From Haliclona indistincta (lineage: Eukaryota > Porifera > Demospongiae > Haplosclerida > Chalinidae): a stretch of 64,000 nucleotides of DNA. Numbering within the stretch: the stretch's first letter is position 1; each line of letters starts with the position of its first letter. The notes below the pieces were generated by a model. That model saw nothing but the letters and a program-made list of their open reading frames with translations. It did no database searches and had not been told where the DNA came from. The stretch covers positions 250,701 to 314,700 of the forward strand of contig OZ024790.1 in assembly GCA_964017065.1 (NCBI GenBank), read 5' to 3'. The position numbers were made by a program, and so were the translations under genes. Below, one piece after another: positions 23,401-64,000 of the stretch.

Positions 23401-25040
23401 GGTTGCAACAGTTAAATTGCAGAAATGCGCTGAGACTAGTGGTTATGTTGGAGCCACAAGACTTGAGCAAGTTATAGACTCCTCCATTCAATTGTCCAAT
23501 ATAGACATATTACAAGCTCAAGAGGAGGACGATGAGATCGGTCCAATTATACAGTGGCGAAAAGAAAGTGAAACTCGTCCAGGTAGAGAGAAGGTGTCAC
23601 AATATAGTGAGGAGACTAAGTTATATTGGGCACAGTGGGATAGCCTTCGAGTAAAGGATGGCTTGCTCTACCGAGAGTGGGAAGCACCATCAGGAGAATA
23701 CAGAACACTTCAATTGTTTCTCCCTAAGCAGTTGAGAACTTGTGTTCTTCATTCGTTGCACAATACACCAGCTGGAGGGCATTTTGGTACAGCCAAAACA
23801 TTAGACAAGGTGAGAGAAAGGTTTTATTGGGCTAAGTGCAGAAGAGATGTAGAAGACTGGTGTCGCTCCTGCGAATTGTGTGCATCTCGTAAAGGTCCTC
23901 CGAGGAGGTTCCGTGCTCGAATGGCACAACATCATGCTGGAGCACCAATGGAGCGTATAGCTGTGGATGTGTTGGGTCCACTTCCCATAACAGAAGCTGG
24001 GAACAAATATTTACTGGTGATAATGGACTATTTCTCTAAATGGCCAGAGAAATAGTCCTATGCCCAACCAGGAAGCTAGCACTGTGGCAGAAATCCTGGT
24101 GAAAGAAGTGGTAAGTCGGTTTGGTGTGCCGGTTACCATCCATTCCTATCAGGGACGCAATTTTGAGTCATCGCTCATCGCTGAGATGTGTTTACTCTTA
24201 GGAGCAGAAAAGACACGAACCACACCTTTGCATCCTGAATCGGATGGGATGGTGGAACGATTTAATCGAACACTTGAAGCCAAACTGTCCATGTTTGTTG
24301 ATAAGAATCATCGCAACTGGGACACACTAGTACCTCTCATGATGATGGCTTACCGATCGGCGGTTCATGATACTACCGGGTATACGCCAGCTAGACTGTT
24401 ATTTGGGCGGGAAATTCGACTGCCTATTGATCTAGCATTTGGAAGGCCTCAAGAGGAAGCGCCATCACTCTCATATACCTCGGGGTATGTTCAGAATTTA
24501 CAGGAGAGTTTAGAGGAAATACACAGGTATGCCAGACAACACATAGAGATCAAGAGTGATCGAATGAAGTTGTATTATGACAATCAATATCCTGATGGTG
24601 CCACCTTGCGAGAGAGTATGGCTGTCTGGCTGTACAACCCTCAGCGGAAGAAAGGGTTGTCGCCAAAGCTGGGACATTCATGGCAGGGACCATATGTGAT
24701 TACCAAGAAAATCAATGATTTAGTGTATCGCATTCGCCTGGGACCACATACTAAACCAAAGGTGGTACATCGAAATAGGCTCTGGCGATACAATGGGAAG
24801 AATGTACCTAATTGGTACAAGGTCCCTGCAGATGTACAGAAATCGAGAACAACAGTTGCTACCACCACATCCCCAGCAATGACACCAACAGCTTCTGTTT
24901 CATCTTCACAATCATCATCTCCTACTGCTGTTCATGCATCAGATATGTCCACTACTAAATCTCCAGTTAATGACCCCAATAAAGGACTGAGACGGGGAAC
25001 TAGGAATCGCAAACCAGTTAACCGTTATGGACAGAGCTAG
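20487..25040 (+). pseudogene. Gypsy pol (protease, RT, RNase H, integrase), frame-broken
   Basis: First part (to 23099): a Ser/His/Thr-rich stretch, an aspartic protease with DTGS, then reverse transcriptase with LYLDDI at the active site and the start of RNase H. A frame change at about 23090 leads to the second part (to 24055), with the rest of RNase H (RTDHAALQWL) and the integrase HHCC zinc finger. A further frame change near 24050 leads to the third part (24060-25040), with the integrase core and a GPY/F-like C-terminal region. The core position that is normally a catalytic Asp, in HSYQGRNF, is Tyr, so integrase is probably inactive. No chromodomain is evident. Confidence 0.88.
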
Positions 25041-25051
25041 GAGGGGGAGAG
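25039..25051 (+). promoter_or_regulatory. Polypurine tract
   Basis: Purine-only run aggagggggagag ends directly before the 3' LTR, where plus-strand DNA synthesis is primed. Confidence 0.8.
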
Positions 25052-25195
25052 TGTAACGTCAGACTGAACTGTTAATAAACCATTAACTATTAACTATGAT
25101 AACTATTGTATGTTATGATATGATATATATGACCTCGTGCTGGCACTGGTTGCTCTCTGTCTGTGTATATTTTCGAAAAGAAATATTTCGTTACA
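25052..25195 (+). repeat. 3' LTR (144 bp)
   Basis: Matches the 5' LTR except for one visible base (tata versus tatg near 25169). It is followed by the gtac target duplication. Confidence 0.95.
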
Positions 25196-26945
25196 GTACC
25201 ATTGTCCCTCTCGTAGCGTAATATTGTCCATCTCCTAGTGTACTATTGTCTCTTTCCTAGTGTACCATTGTCCCACTCCTAGTGTACCATTGTCCCTCTC
25301 CTAGAGTACCATTGTCCCTCTCCTAGTGTACCATTGTCCCTCTCCTAGTGTACCATTGTCCCTCTCCTAGTGTGCCATTGTCCCTCTCCTAGAGTACCAT
25401 TGTCCCTCTCCTAGTGTACCATTGTCCCTCTCCTAGTGTACCATTGTCCCTCTCCTAGTGTACTATTGTCCCTCTTCTAGTGTACCATTGTCCCTCTCCT
25501 ACTGTACCATTGTCCCTCTCCTAGTGTACCATTGTCCCTCTCCTACTGTACCTTTGTCCCTCTCCTGGTGTACCATTGTCCCTCTCCTAGTGTACCATTG
25601 TCCCTCTCGTAGCGTAATATTGTCCCTCTCCTAGTGTACCATTGTCCCTCTCCTAGTGTACCATTGTCCCTCTCCTAGTGTACCATTGTCCCTCTCCTAG
25701 TGTACCATTGTCCCTCTCCTAGTGTACCATTGTCCCTCTCCTAGTGTATCATTGTCCCTCTCTTAGTGTACTATTGTCCCTCTCCTAGTGTACCATTGTC
25801 CCTCTCCTATTGTACCATGGTCCCTCTCCTAGTGTACCATTGTCCCTCTCCTAGTGTACCATTGTCCCTCTCCTAGTGTACTATTGTCCCTCTTCTAGTG
25901 TACCATTGTCCCTCTCCTAGTGTACCATTTCCCCTCTCCTAGTGTACCATTGTCCCTCTCCTTGTCCTTCTCCTAGTGTACCCTTGTCCCTCTCCTAGTG
26001 TACCATTGTCCCTCTCCTAGTGTACCATTGTCCCTCTCCTAGTGTACCATTGTCCCTCTCCTAGTGTATCATTGTCCCTCTCTTAGTGTACTATTGTCCC
26101 TCTCCTAGTGTACCATTGTCCCTCTCCTATTGTACCATGGTCCCTCTCCTAGTGTACCATTGTCCCTCTCCTAGTGTACCATTGTCCCTCTCCTAGTGTA
26201 CCATTGTCCCTCTCCTAGTGTACCATTGTCCCTCTCCTAGTGTACCATTGTCCCTCTCCTAGTGTATCAATGTCCCTCTCTTAGTGTACTATTGTCCCTC
26301 TCCTAGTGTACCATTGTCCCTCTCCTATTGTACCATGGTCCCTCTCCTAGTGTACCATTGTCCCTCTCCTAGTGTACCATTGTCCCTCTCCTAGTGTACT
26401 ATTGTCCCTCTTCTAGTGTACCATTGTCCCTCTCCTAGTGTACCATTGTCCCTCTCCTAGTGTACCATTGTCCCTCTCCTAGTGTACCATTGTCCCTCTC
26501 CTAGTTTACCATTGACCATTGTCCCTCTCCTAGTGTACTATTGTCCCTTTCCTAGTGTACCATTTTCCCTCTCCTAGTGTACCATTGCCACTCTCCTAGT
26601 CTGCCATTGTCCCTCTCCTAGTGTACCATTTCCCCATTTCCCCTCCCCTATTGTACCATTGTCCCTCTCTATTAGTGTACCGTTGTCCCTCTCCTAGTGT
26701 ACCATTGTCCCCCTAGTGTACCATTGTCCCTCTCCTACAGTACCATTGTCCCTCTCCTAGTGTACCATTGTCCCTCTCCTAGTGTACCATTGTCCCTCTC
26801 CTGCAGTACCATTGTCCCTCTCCTGCAGTACCATTGTCCCTCCCCTAGTGTACCATTGTCCCTCTCCTGCAGTACCATTGTCCCTCTCCTGCAGTACCAT
26901 TGTCCCTCCCCTAGCATAATATTGTCCCTCTCCTAGTGTACTATT
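25196..26945. repeat. 22-bp minisatellite, array B
   Basis: Roughly 80 units of about 22 bp (tagtgtaccattgtccctct and variants). Higher-order structure is visible: variant units such as taccatggtccc recur in the same order near 25818, 26136 and 26333, which points to duplication of blocks of several units. Variant units with ctgcag cluster at 26810-26910. Confidence 0.93.
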
Positions 26946-28600
26946 TTTTATATACTATAAGATGTATTATTGATTATTGAAGAGCAAAGAGCATCCAGAT
27001 CTATGGTACATTAATGTTATGATGAGATGTAATTCTTTTAATGATAGTTTTTTGATGATTATCAATCCAGCAGCTGGGAAACAACTGAAGTATAACACAG
27101 CTTCATTCTATTAGGAATACTTGGCACTTTATAATTAGCAAGCATCATCACATCTTGTTCTCAAATCTTGCTACATCACCTTCCCTACACTTTTTGAGTT
27201 AATTTTTGCTAACTTTTTATAATCATGTAAGTAACCGACAGAGTGTCGTACTATAACTTCTCTCCCATTTCTTCCATGATATGCACTAGTAATCTATTGA
27301 TCTTCCTGATGCAGTAGATCAGGCTACAATGGTAAATCTAAAATTCTACAGGAAGCACTTCAGCCTGGTTCGAGGCTAGACAATATGACACTATAGCACA
27401 TGTCATGACTCATACTGCCAGTCCTGCTCACAATAGGCCGCAGAGCTATTACTATACACATGCATAAAGTCACACTCCATCACTAACTAACAGGCTCTTC
27501 TCTGATCATGTGTGGTATAGTCGCTGTACAGTGTGCTTTGGCAGGTGATACGGCTGTACGGATTGGTCCCTATTATGACTGAACATCATTAACTCCATTC
27601 AGCCTCACAGCAATGCACTATACAATCAGACATTCAACAAGATAGAAAATTATGCACCTCATAACTAGGAATGGTAAATAATATAATTCTGCCCACAAGA
27701 AATATTTTATTATACAAAACACAAATTACACGTGTTCAGACATAAAATGTAAAATTAATTATAACAAGACAAAATGCAATTTAGAAGTTGCATGATCAGT
27801 GATTACGATAGTGAGTCAGTTGAGCTGTTATCATCAGACTCTACTATAGGACATCACCTGTAATAATAGATAACGAATGCAAAGATGAGCCATTTAGAAT
27901 AATACACACACATGAGTTTATTAGAGTATGCTATGCAACCATCAATATGCCCTTTCACACTATACACAGCCATCATGATGATTATCATGCACTAATGCAG
28001 TAGTGTATTTCAATATTGGCGTATAGCAGCTCTAACCCTCCAAGTGCGGACAGCAATTCTAGCCTCTGTTTCTGTACATCTTGTTAACCATTGCAACTAA
28101 TACACATCAAACTAGTGCTGTGAGCACACTGTTAATATGCAAAATCAACTTGCACAACGCGTGGGCTTGTTGTCAATGACAAGTGCAATAAACCACACCA
28201 ACTTGAACTGCCATGTACTAGAATCACTCTCACAGGAGGAAAAAAACGCCGCTTCTTTGGTCAAAACAACAGCATGCATGAGACAAAGTTAGTGCATGTT
28301 TGGCTGCTTTTTTAAGTCAAGAGGGCCCTTCGAATCTTGACACCCACTTTCTGTGACCTCAAACTTGCCAGGCAACTATAGTTGCCCGTCGCTTGTAAAG
28401 GGTAAAGAAGCTTGTGACGTAGAAAATGTCCAACAGGGCATATTGACTGTTGCATATACACTTAGGTAATGAAGTCTTGACGTACACAATGTATAGTGAC
28501 GGTTACATCAATGAAAGCTAGTGGCCCATGGCCTATGTGATACAAATAGCTAGTGGCCTATGGCCCATGTAATACAACACATTCATATGATGTACTTCAA
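26946..28600. other. Intergenic stretch downstream of ROCO copy 2
   Basis: No gene recognised. The stretch 27110-27215 is a decayed relative of the terminal repeat of the MITE at 6497-7325 (ggaatacttggcact, then gcaagcatcatcacatcttg). 28032-28405 is a MITE described separately. A 27-bp stretch containing gctagtggc occurs twice at 28517-28580. The rest is AT-rich with no visible structure. Confidence 0.5.
28032..28405. mobile_element. piggyBac-like MITE, decayed
   Basis: Related to 32226-32725: it begins taaccctccaagtgcggac and ends with gcttgtaaagggtaa in inverse sense. The flanking TTAA has decayed (ctaa and gtaa). TTAA targets and CCCTT ends are typical of piggyBac-type elements. Confidence 0.6.
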
Positions 28601-28628
28601 AGGATTCGCATTGTGCCACAACTCACCA

Positions 28629-54323
<25,695 letters not shown>

Positions 54324-54579
54324 GATCTGATGATGATATAGTCTGTGTACGAAGCAGCTAGCACAGCTAGCAACGAGCCGAGCTAGCGGCTACATGAAGA
54401 ACCAGCACATTCCTTTCGACCACCACCCCCGCACCTCAGTAAGTTTATTGCGCATGTGCAAGCAGCGTGTACTACCTACACCTGACTTACTGCAGTAAAG
54501 ACGAGTCTAGATCCGGCTACTAACTAATACACAGTAGGGCGGAGCTTGTTGTATTCCAAACCTCGCCCATCTAAATAAG
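54324..54579. promoter_or_regulatory. Divergent promoter region, block 2
   Basis: These 256 bp separate ROCO copy 2 (minus) from complete PRPF31 (plus). The region keeps the GCTAGC palindromes and the GCGCATGTGC motif (54450-54459) of block 1, but has about 70 bp more before PRPF31, around 54470-54550. The shared motif in both copies supports a functional divergent promoter. Confidence 0.5.
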
Positions 54580-59104
<4,525 letters not shown>

Positions 59105-59134
59105 ACACTCACAACTGCTACTGTACCACTATCA

Positions 59135-59504
59135 GTGGAGGAGATGCTGGACTGAGTGACATTGTGTAGAAGAGCAGTGAAGATAATGAAACAACGAAGA
59201 TTGAGATGAATCACTAACGGAGAGACTAATGTACAGAGGTACGGGAGAGATGTTGCAGATCGACTGACTCATGTGTTCTCTCCTTCCCTCCCTCTCTCTC
59301 CCTCTTTCTCTAGATCCCTCCCTCTGTCCCTCTCTCCTTCCCTCTCTCTCTCCCTCTCCCTCTCCCTCTCCATCCCTCCCCCTCTGTCCCTCGCTCCCTT
59401 TCTCACTCTCTATTTATAGAGAAAAAATATTGAAGAAGCTGAAACACAAAAATGTTATTGAGCTAGTTGAAGTGTTTGATGATCAGGAGAAACAAAAACT
59501 ATAT
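59135..59504 (+). pseudogene. STK11/LKB1-like kinase fragment (two N-lobe exons)
   Basis: Starts 30 bp after the PRPF31 stop. Exon A (59135-59238) reads VEEMLD, a TGA, then VTLCRRAVKIMKQRRLR, a second TGA, then ITNGETNVQR and a GT donor. Exon B (59420-59504), after a CT-rich intron and TAG acceptor, reads EKILKKLKHKNVIELVEV, then FDDQEKQKLY. Order and wording match the N-lobe of LKB1, including the VK lysine segment and the HKNVI motif. Two in-frame stops, no glycine loop and no C-lobe make this a dead fragment. The phase across the intron is consistent; the join is one residue shorter than in the human kinase. Confidence 0.75.
59275..59418. repeat. CT-rich tract
   Basis: Runs of ccctctctccctcc fill the short intron between the two kinase-like exons. 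Confidence 0.8.
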
Positions 59505-59617
59505 CCTCCACATACTGATGTGTGTTGCTGAGCTAGATCTAGACTGACAAATATCATAGCTTGTACCATCAGTAGTGTCACTAGGATAGCTAGCAAGGGC
59601 TTATCCCTCCAAGCTAC

Positions 59618-60270
59618 CATTGTCTGTCTCCTAGCTACCATTGTCCCTCCCTGTCTACCATTGTCATAGGTACTATTGTTCCATTGTCCCTCTCCTAGCT
59701 ACCATTGCCCCTCTCCTAGATACCATTGTCTCTCTCCTAGCTACCATTGTCCCTCTCCTAGCTACCATTGTCCCTCCCTGTCTACCATTGTCCCTCCCCT
59801 AGCTACCATTGTCCCTCCCCTAGCTACCATTGTCCCTCCCCTAGCTACAATTGTCCCTCCCCTAGCTACCATTGTCCCTCCCCTAGCTACCATTGTCCCT
59901 CCCCTAGCTACAATTGTCCCTCTCCTAGCTACCATTGTCCCTCTCCTAGCTACCATTGTCTCTCTCCTAGCTACCATTGTCCCTCTCCTAGCTACCATTG
60001 TCCCTCCCATAGCTACCATTGTCTCCCTCCTAGCTACCATTGTCCGTCTCCTAGCTACCATTGTCCCTCTCCTAGCTACCATTGTCCCTCCCTGTCTACC
60101 ATTGTCCCTCCCCTAGCTACCATTGTCTCTCCCCTAGCTATAATTGTCTCTCTCCTAGCTACCATTGTCCCTCTCCTAGCTACCATTGTCCCTCTCCTAA
60201 CTACCATTGCCCCTCTCCTATCTACCCTTGTCCGTCTCCTAGCTACCATTGTCCCTCCCTGTCTACCGTT
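59618..60270. repeat. Minisatellite array C
   Basis: About 30 units of ctaccattgtccctctccta (21-22 bp), the same family as arrays A and B with cta in place of gta. It is flanked on both sides by copies of the kinase-exon tail. Confidence 0.93.
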
Positions 60271-60276
60271 GTCCTA

Positions 60277-60411
60277 GGTAGTGATGATGATCAGGAGAAA
60301 CAAAAACTATATCCTCCATATACTGATGTGTGTTACTAAGCTAGATCTAGACTGACAAATATCATAGCTTGTACCATCAGTGGTGTCACTAGGCTAGCTA
60401 GCAAGGGCTTT
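60277..60411 (+). pseudogene. Second copy of the kinase-exon tail
   Basis: gatgatcaggagaaacaaaa and the following 115 bp repeat 59477-59603 nearly exactly. The kinase-exon tail and the downstream sequence were duplicated around array C. Only DDQEKQKLY of the coding part remains. Confidence 0.8.
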
Positions 60412-60428
60412 GGGTACATTATTATGAG

Positions 60429-61122
60429 CAGGAGTCCATAATCAACCGCGCCTACTAAAGAGTAGGAGTGTGAATCGCCCACGCTTTAATTGGATTTTCT
60501 GCCAGCGAACTGTCGCTAGCGGATATACTATTTTTAGCGCTTGAAGATGGCAGCTCAATACTGAAGACAGAGAGTTGTCTATGATCTAAGCGCTGAGGAA
60601 GCATCCTGGTCTCTATTTCTAGCTCGATTTACAAGGCCGTCGTTGCCTTCGTCAATCCTCGTGAGCGTGGCTGTCTTCCGTTCGATCAAAGCTTCGTGTC
60701 ATATCACTGGTCAGCTGTTTCTCAGAGTTCCATTCCTTACCTGAGTTGTAACAGTAGTTGTTACGGTTAGTGGCAGCGATACAACACATAACTGAAGCGG
60801 AACAGCTATGCTGACAAGTCAACACAGCAGCTCCAAGGATCCAGTTGTATGATCGAGCGATAAACAGCTTCGAAACAATCAGATAGCCGAACCACGAACG
60901 TACAGGTGATCTAGCGACGCCACGATGTGGCTGGATAGGCTATCAGATGCTTTCACGAGTACATACAGTTGCTCTCAGGTTGCCCATGTTCAAGGAGGTG
61001 CGGTCTAACTGCGCTAAAAATAGTATATCCGCTAGCGACAGTTCGCTGGCAGAAAATCCAATTAAAGCGTGGGCGATTCACACTCCTACTCTTTAGTAGG
61101 CGCGGTTGATTATGGACTCCTG
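60429..61122. mobile_element. 694-bp inverted-repeat element with 7-bp target duplication
   Basis: Arms of about 112 bp (60429-60542 and 61012-61122), beginning CAGGAGTCCATAATC, are almost perfect inverted copies. The element is flanked by ttatgag on both sides (60422-60428 and 61123-61129). It encodes nothing recognisable. Its CAGGAG ends and 7-bp duplication match the element at 44728-45212. Confidence 0.85.
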
Positions 61123-61189
61123 TTATGAGATAATTGTTATTAAGACAATCACAGTGTTGTGTAATGTGTGCATTACACTCCATACTATC

Positions 61190-61735
61190 CTGCCAGTGTC
61201 CCTCTCTTAGCGTACCATTCTCCCTTTCCTAATGTACCATTCTCCCTCTTCTAGCGTACCATTGTCCCTCTCCTAGCGTACCATTGTCCCTCTCCTAGCG
61301 TACCATTGTCCCTCTCCTAGTGTACCATTGTTCCTCTCCCAGCATACCATTATCCCTATCCTAGCGTACCATTGTCCCACTCCTAGTGTACCATTGTCCC
61401 TCTCCTAGTGTACCATTGTCCCTCTCCTAGCGAACCATTGTCCCTCTCCTAGCGTACCATTGTCCCTTTCCTAGCGTACCATTGTCCCTTTCCTACCGTA
61501 TAATTGTCCCTCTCCTAGTGTACCATTGTCCCTCTCCTAGTGTACCATTGTCCCTCTCCTAGCGTACCATTGTCCCTCTCCTAGCGTACCATTGTCCCTC
61601 TCCTAGCGTACCATTGTCCCTCTCCTAGCGTACCATTGTCCCTCTCCTAGCGTACCATTCTCCTTCTCCTAGTGTACCATTGTCCCTCTCCTAGTGTACC
61701 ATTGTCCCTCTCCTAGTGTACCATTGTCTCTCCTA
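61190..61735. repeat. Minisatellite array D
   Basis: About 25 units of cgtaccattgtccctctcct, the same family as array A but with mostly agcgtacc variants. Confidence 0.93.
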
Positions 61736-63062
61736 GCTACCATTGTCACTCCACTATCTACCATTGTCTTAGCTGCTATTGTCCGTCTCCCACCTACCAT
61801 TATCACTTCCCTAGCTACCATTGTCCCTCTCCTTGCTACCGGTGTCCTCCTAGCTACCATTGTATCTCCCCTATCTACCATTGTCTCTCTCGTAGCTACC
61901 ATAGTCCTTCTCCTAGCTACCATTGTCCTAGCTACCATTGTCGCTCACCTAGTTACCATTGCCCCTCTTCTAGCCACCATTGTCCCTCTCCTAGCTACCA
62001 TTGTCCTAGGTACCATTGTTCTTCCCCCAGCTACCATTGTCCCTCTCCTAACTACCATTGCCCCTCTCCTTTCTACCATTGTCCCTCTCCTACCTACCAT
62101 TGTCCCTCCCTGTCTACCGTTGTCCTAGGTACTATTGTCCTTCCCCTAGCTACCATTGTCCCTCTCCTAGCTACCATTGTCTCTCTCCTAGCTACCATTG
62201 TCTCTCTTCTAGCTACCATTGTCCCTCCCTGTCTACCATTGTCTCTCTCCTAGCTACCATTGTCTCTCTTCTAGCTACCGTTGTCCCTTCCTGACTACCG
62301 TTGTCCTAGGTACTATTGTCCTTCCCCTAGCTACCATTGTCCCTCTCCTAGCTACCATTGTCCCTCCCCGTCTACCATAGTCCCTCCTTGTCTACCGTTG
62401 TCCCTATCCTAGCTACCATTGTCTTCCTCCTAGCTTCCATTGTCCGTCTCCTAGCTACCATTGTCCCTCCCTGTCTACCATTGTCCTAGGTACTATTGTT
62501 CTTCCCCTAGATACCATTGGCCCTCTCCTAGCTACCATTGTATCTCTCCTAGCTACCATTGTCCCTCTTCTAGCTACCATTGTCCCTCCCCGTCTACCGT
62601 TGTCCTTGGTACTATTGTCCTTCCCCTAGCTACCATTGTCCCTCTCCTAGCAACCATTGTCCCTCCCCGTCTACCATTGTCCCTCCTTGTCTACCGTTGT
62701 CCCTATCCTAGATACCATTGTCTCCCTCCTAGCTACCATTGTCCGTCTCCTAGCTAACATTGTCCTTCCCTGTCTACCATTGTCCTAGGTACTATTGTTC
62801 TTCCCCTAGCTACCAGTGTCCCTCTCCTAGCTACCATTGTCCCTCTCCTAGCTACCATTGTCCCTCTCCTAGCTACCATTGTCTCTCTCCTGGCTACCAT
62901 TGTCCCTCTCCTAGTTACCGTTGTCCCTCCCTGTCTACCATTGTCCCTCCCCTAGCTACCATTGTCCCTCCCCTAGCTACCATTGTCCCTCCCCTAGCTA
63001 CCATTGTCCCTCTCCTAGCTACTATTGTCCCTCCCCTAGCTACCATTGTCCCTCCCCTAGAG
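61736..63062. repeat. Minisatellite array E
   Basis: About 60 units of the ctaccattgtccctctcc type. Larger repeats are visible: a block with tgtctaccgttgtcctaggt recurs near 62112, 62291 and 62593, so units were copied in groups. Confidence 0.92.
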
Positions 63063-64000
63063 TGTCTTTGCTAGCTTATAGCTTTTATCCTGCTGTGACC
63101 ATAGCTAGTCATGTTAGTGTTCAAATTGATTTTTGTGACCAATGTTTTGTCTGTATGCTGCAGTACTTGACCAGTTTGTGACCAGTGTAGGAATTAATGA
63201 CATGCTCCAACTGACTAGTTGGTGCTACTCATGTGCTTAGTGCCAAAGTAAGTTGTGTGTGCATCTTATCAAGTCAGATATACACTATGCTATAGTGAGT
63301 GGTGCTGCTGAGCGGTGGTATTCCATGATACCTGGATGTTTACATCTAGTGAAATGCTACTCCTAGCTCTCAGTGCACAACCATCAGCACTAACAAGAAC
63401 TATTCATATTTGTAATCTTTATTTCTACCAATATCAAATTTCATTACATAGTTGAGCAATGCTTGATACGTCTGCAATACACATTAAGGTCTGATCTGTT
63501 GTTCATGTATAATAACCTAGTGTAGATGAGAATTCAGACAAACATGAATCAATCAAACAGTGTGTGAAAACTATGTTTGATACAGTGGTATAATATGTGT
63601 ATCAAACTAATCTATCATTATGATCTACACATGTCAGTGCAAATACATGTATTCGTCATGTGTGGTATGTCATTGTGAAAATCATTGTACGATATTCTTC
63701 ACTATGTGATGACGATATGGATAATTTCTTCAATTCCTCATGCTCTTCAAGTGTCATTGCATAATGTCTGAAAGCAGCACAAGAAAAAACATAATAATGA
63801 TGGAATGCACGAATGAATCATGTGAGATCACTACATGAGCTGATGCTGTTAATATACACTTGTGCTCGGGCAACTTATACCTGAAGTACAGGAGTGATAC
63901 AATACATTATATAACACAGTACACTTGAGGCACAACATGCATGAATATTACGCATCAAAGTAACTTATATAGTCACCCTTACGTTCCTTAAGCAATTAGT
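63063..64000. other. Right end of window, no gene recognised
   Basis: AT-rich sequence. Near 63866 a short cgggcaactta match to the hAT-like MITE family occurs. No exon or RNA gene could be supported. Confidence 0.4.

Larger units (their letters stand above)
17191..25199 (+). mobile_element. Ty3/Gypsy LTR retrotransposon inserted in the minisatellite
   Basis: The element spans 17195-25195 between 144-bp LTRs that start TGTAAC and end GTTACA. It is flanked by a 4-bp target duplication (gtac, 17191-17194 and 25196-25199) taken from the minisatellite unit. Order is gag, protease, reverse transcriptase, RNase H, integrase, which is the Ty3/Gypsy order. The LTRs differ at one base that I could see (near 17312 and 25169), suggesting recent insertion, yet the coding region is broken in several places. 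I describe the breaks without reconstructing the proteins. Confidence 0.93.

Noticed and set aside
26697..26936. Open frames in minisatellite array B
   Set aside because: Same reason: repeat translation with no conserved protein.
59676..63181. Several 80-170 codon frames in the minisatellite arrays
   Set aside because: A 22-bp unit without stops gives open frames by chance in all phases; peptides are pure repeats (for example YHCPSPS).

Overview
This is an animal (metazoan) nuclear window, most likely from a sponge. It carries spliceosomal introns with GT/AG ends, often only 40-100 bp long, a near-complete PRPF31 gene, an ANK-ROC-COR-Death gene of the DAPK/ROCO kind, and many eukaryotic DNA transposons and MITEs plus a Ty3/Gypsy retroelement. 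The phylum is inferred from gene content and intron density; no rRNA or mitochondrial marker is present.

The backbone is a segmental duplication. Block 1 (about 1-16,740) and block 2 (about 28,600-55,080) each hold a minus-strand gene for ankyrin repeats, a Roc GTPase and a COR region, headed by a short intergenic region from which PRPF31 starts on the plus strand. Block 2 also shows the 3' exons, which end in a death domain; in block 1 these lie beyond the left edge. PRPF31 is complete in block 2 (15 exons, 54,580-59,104) and cut to exons 1-3 in block 1 (16,227-16,647). Each ROCO copy has one visible lesion, in different places: a 4-nt insertion in one ANK exon of copy 1 and a 2-nt deletion in the COR part of copy 2. 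The ANK exon sits in a roughly 1.95-kb repeat present twice in copy 1 and three times in copy 2.

Between the blocks lies a 22-bp minisatellite (16,795-26,945) with an 8-kb Ty3/Gypsy element (17,195-25,195) inserted in it. The same minisatellite family returns downstream of the intact PRPF31 (59,618-63,062). There it surrounds fragments of an STK11/LKB1-like kinase pseudogene and a 694-bp inverted-repeat element.

The large introns are packed with mobile DNA. Many insertions are unusually well defined because the other block supplies an empty site. The most notable are two DNA transposons that each carry a transposase and a second, convergent gene. One (38,191-42,295) pairs a DDE transposase holding a SAP-like insertion with a spliced HIRAN-domain gene. 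The other (3,014-7,935) pairs a Tc1-type DD34E transposase with a spliced gene that has a PB1-like N-terminus and a SHOCT-like C-terminus. A third element (45,683-49,308) has no transposase but holds a run of very small exon-like segments with splice-like borders. Also present are piggyBac-like, Harbinger-like, hAT-like and pogo-like MITEs, a tRNA-derived SINE pair, two large foldbacks and about 650 bp of pure GAAA repeat.
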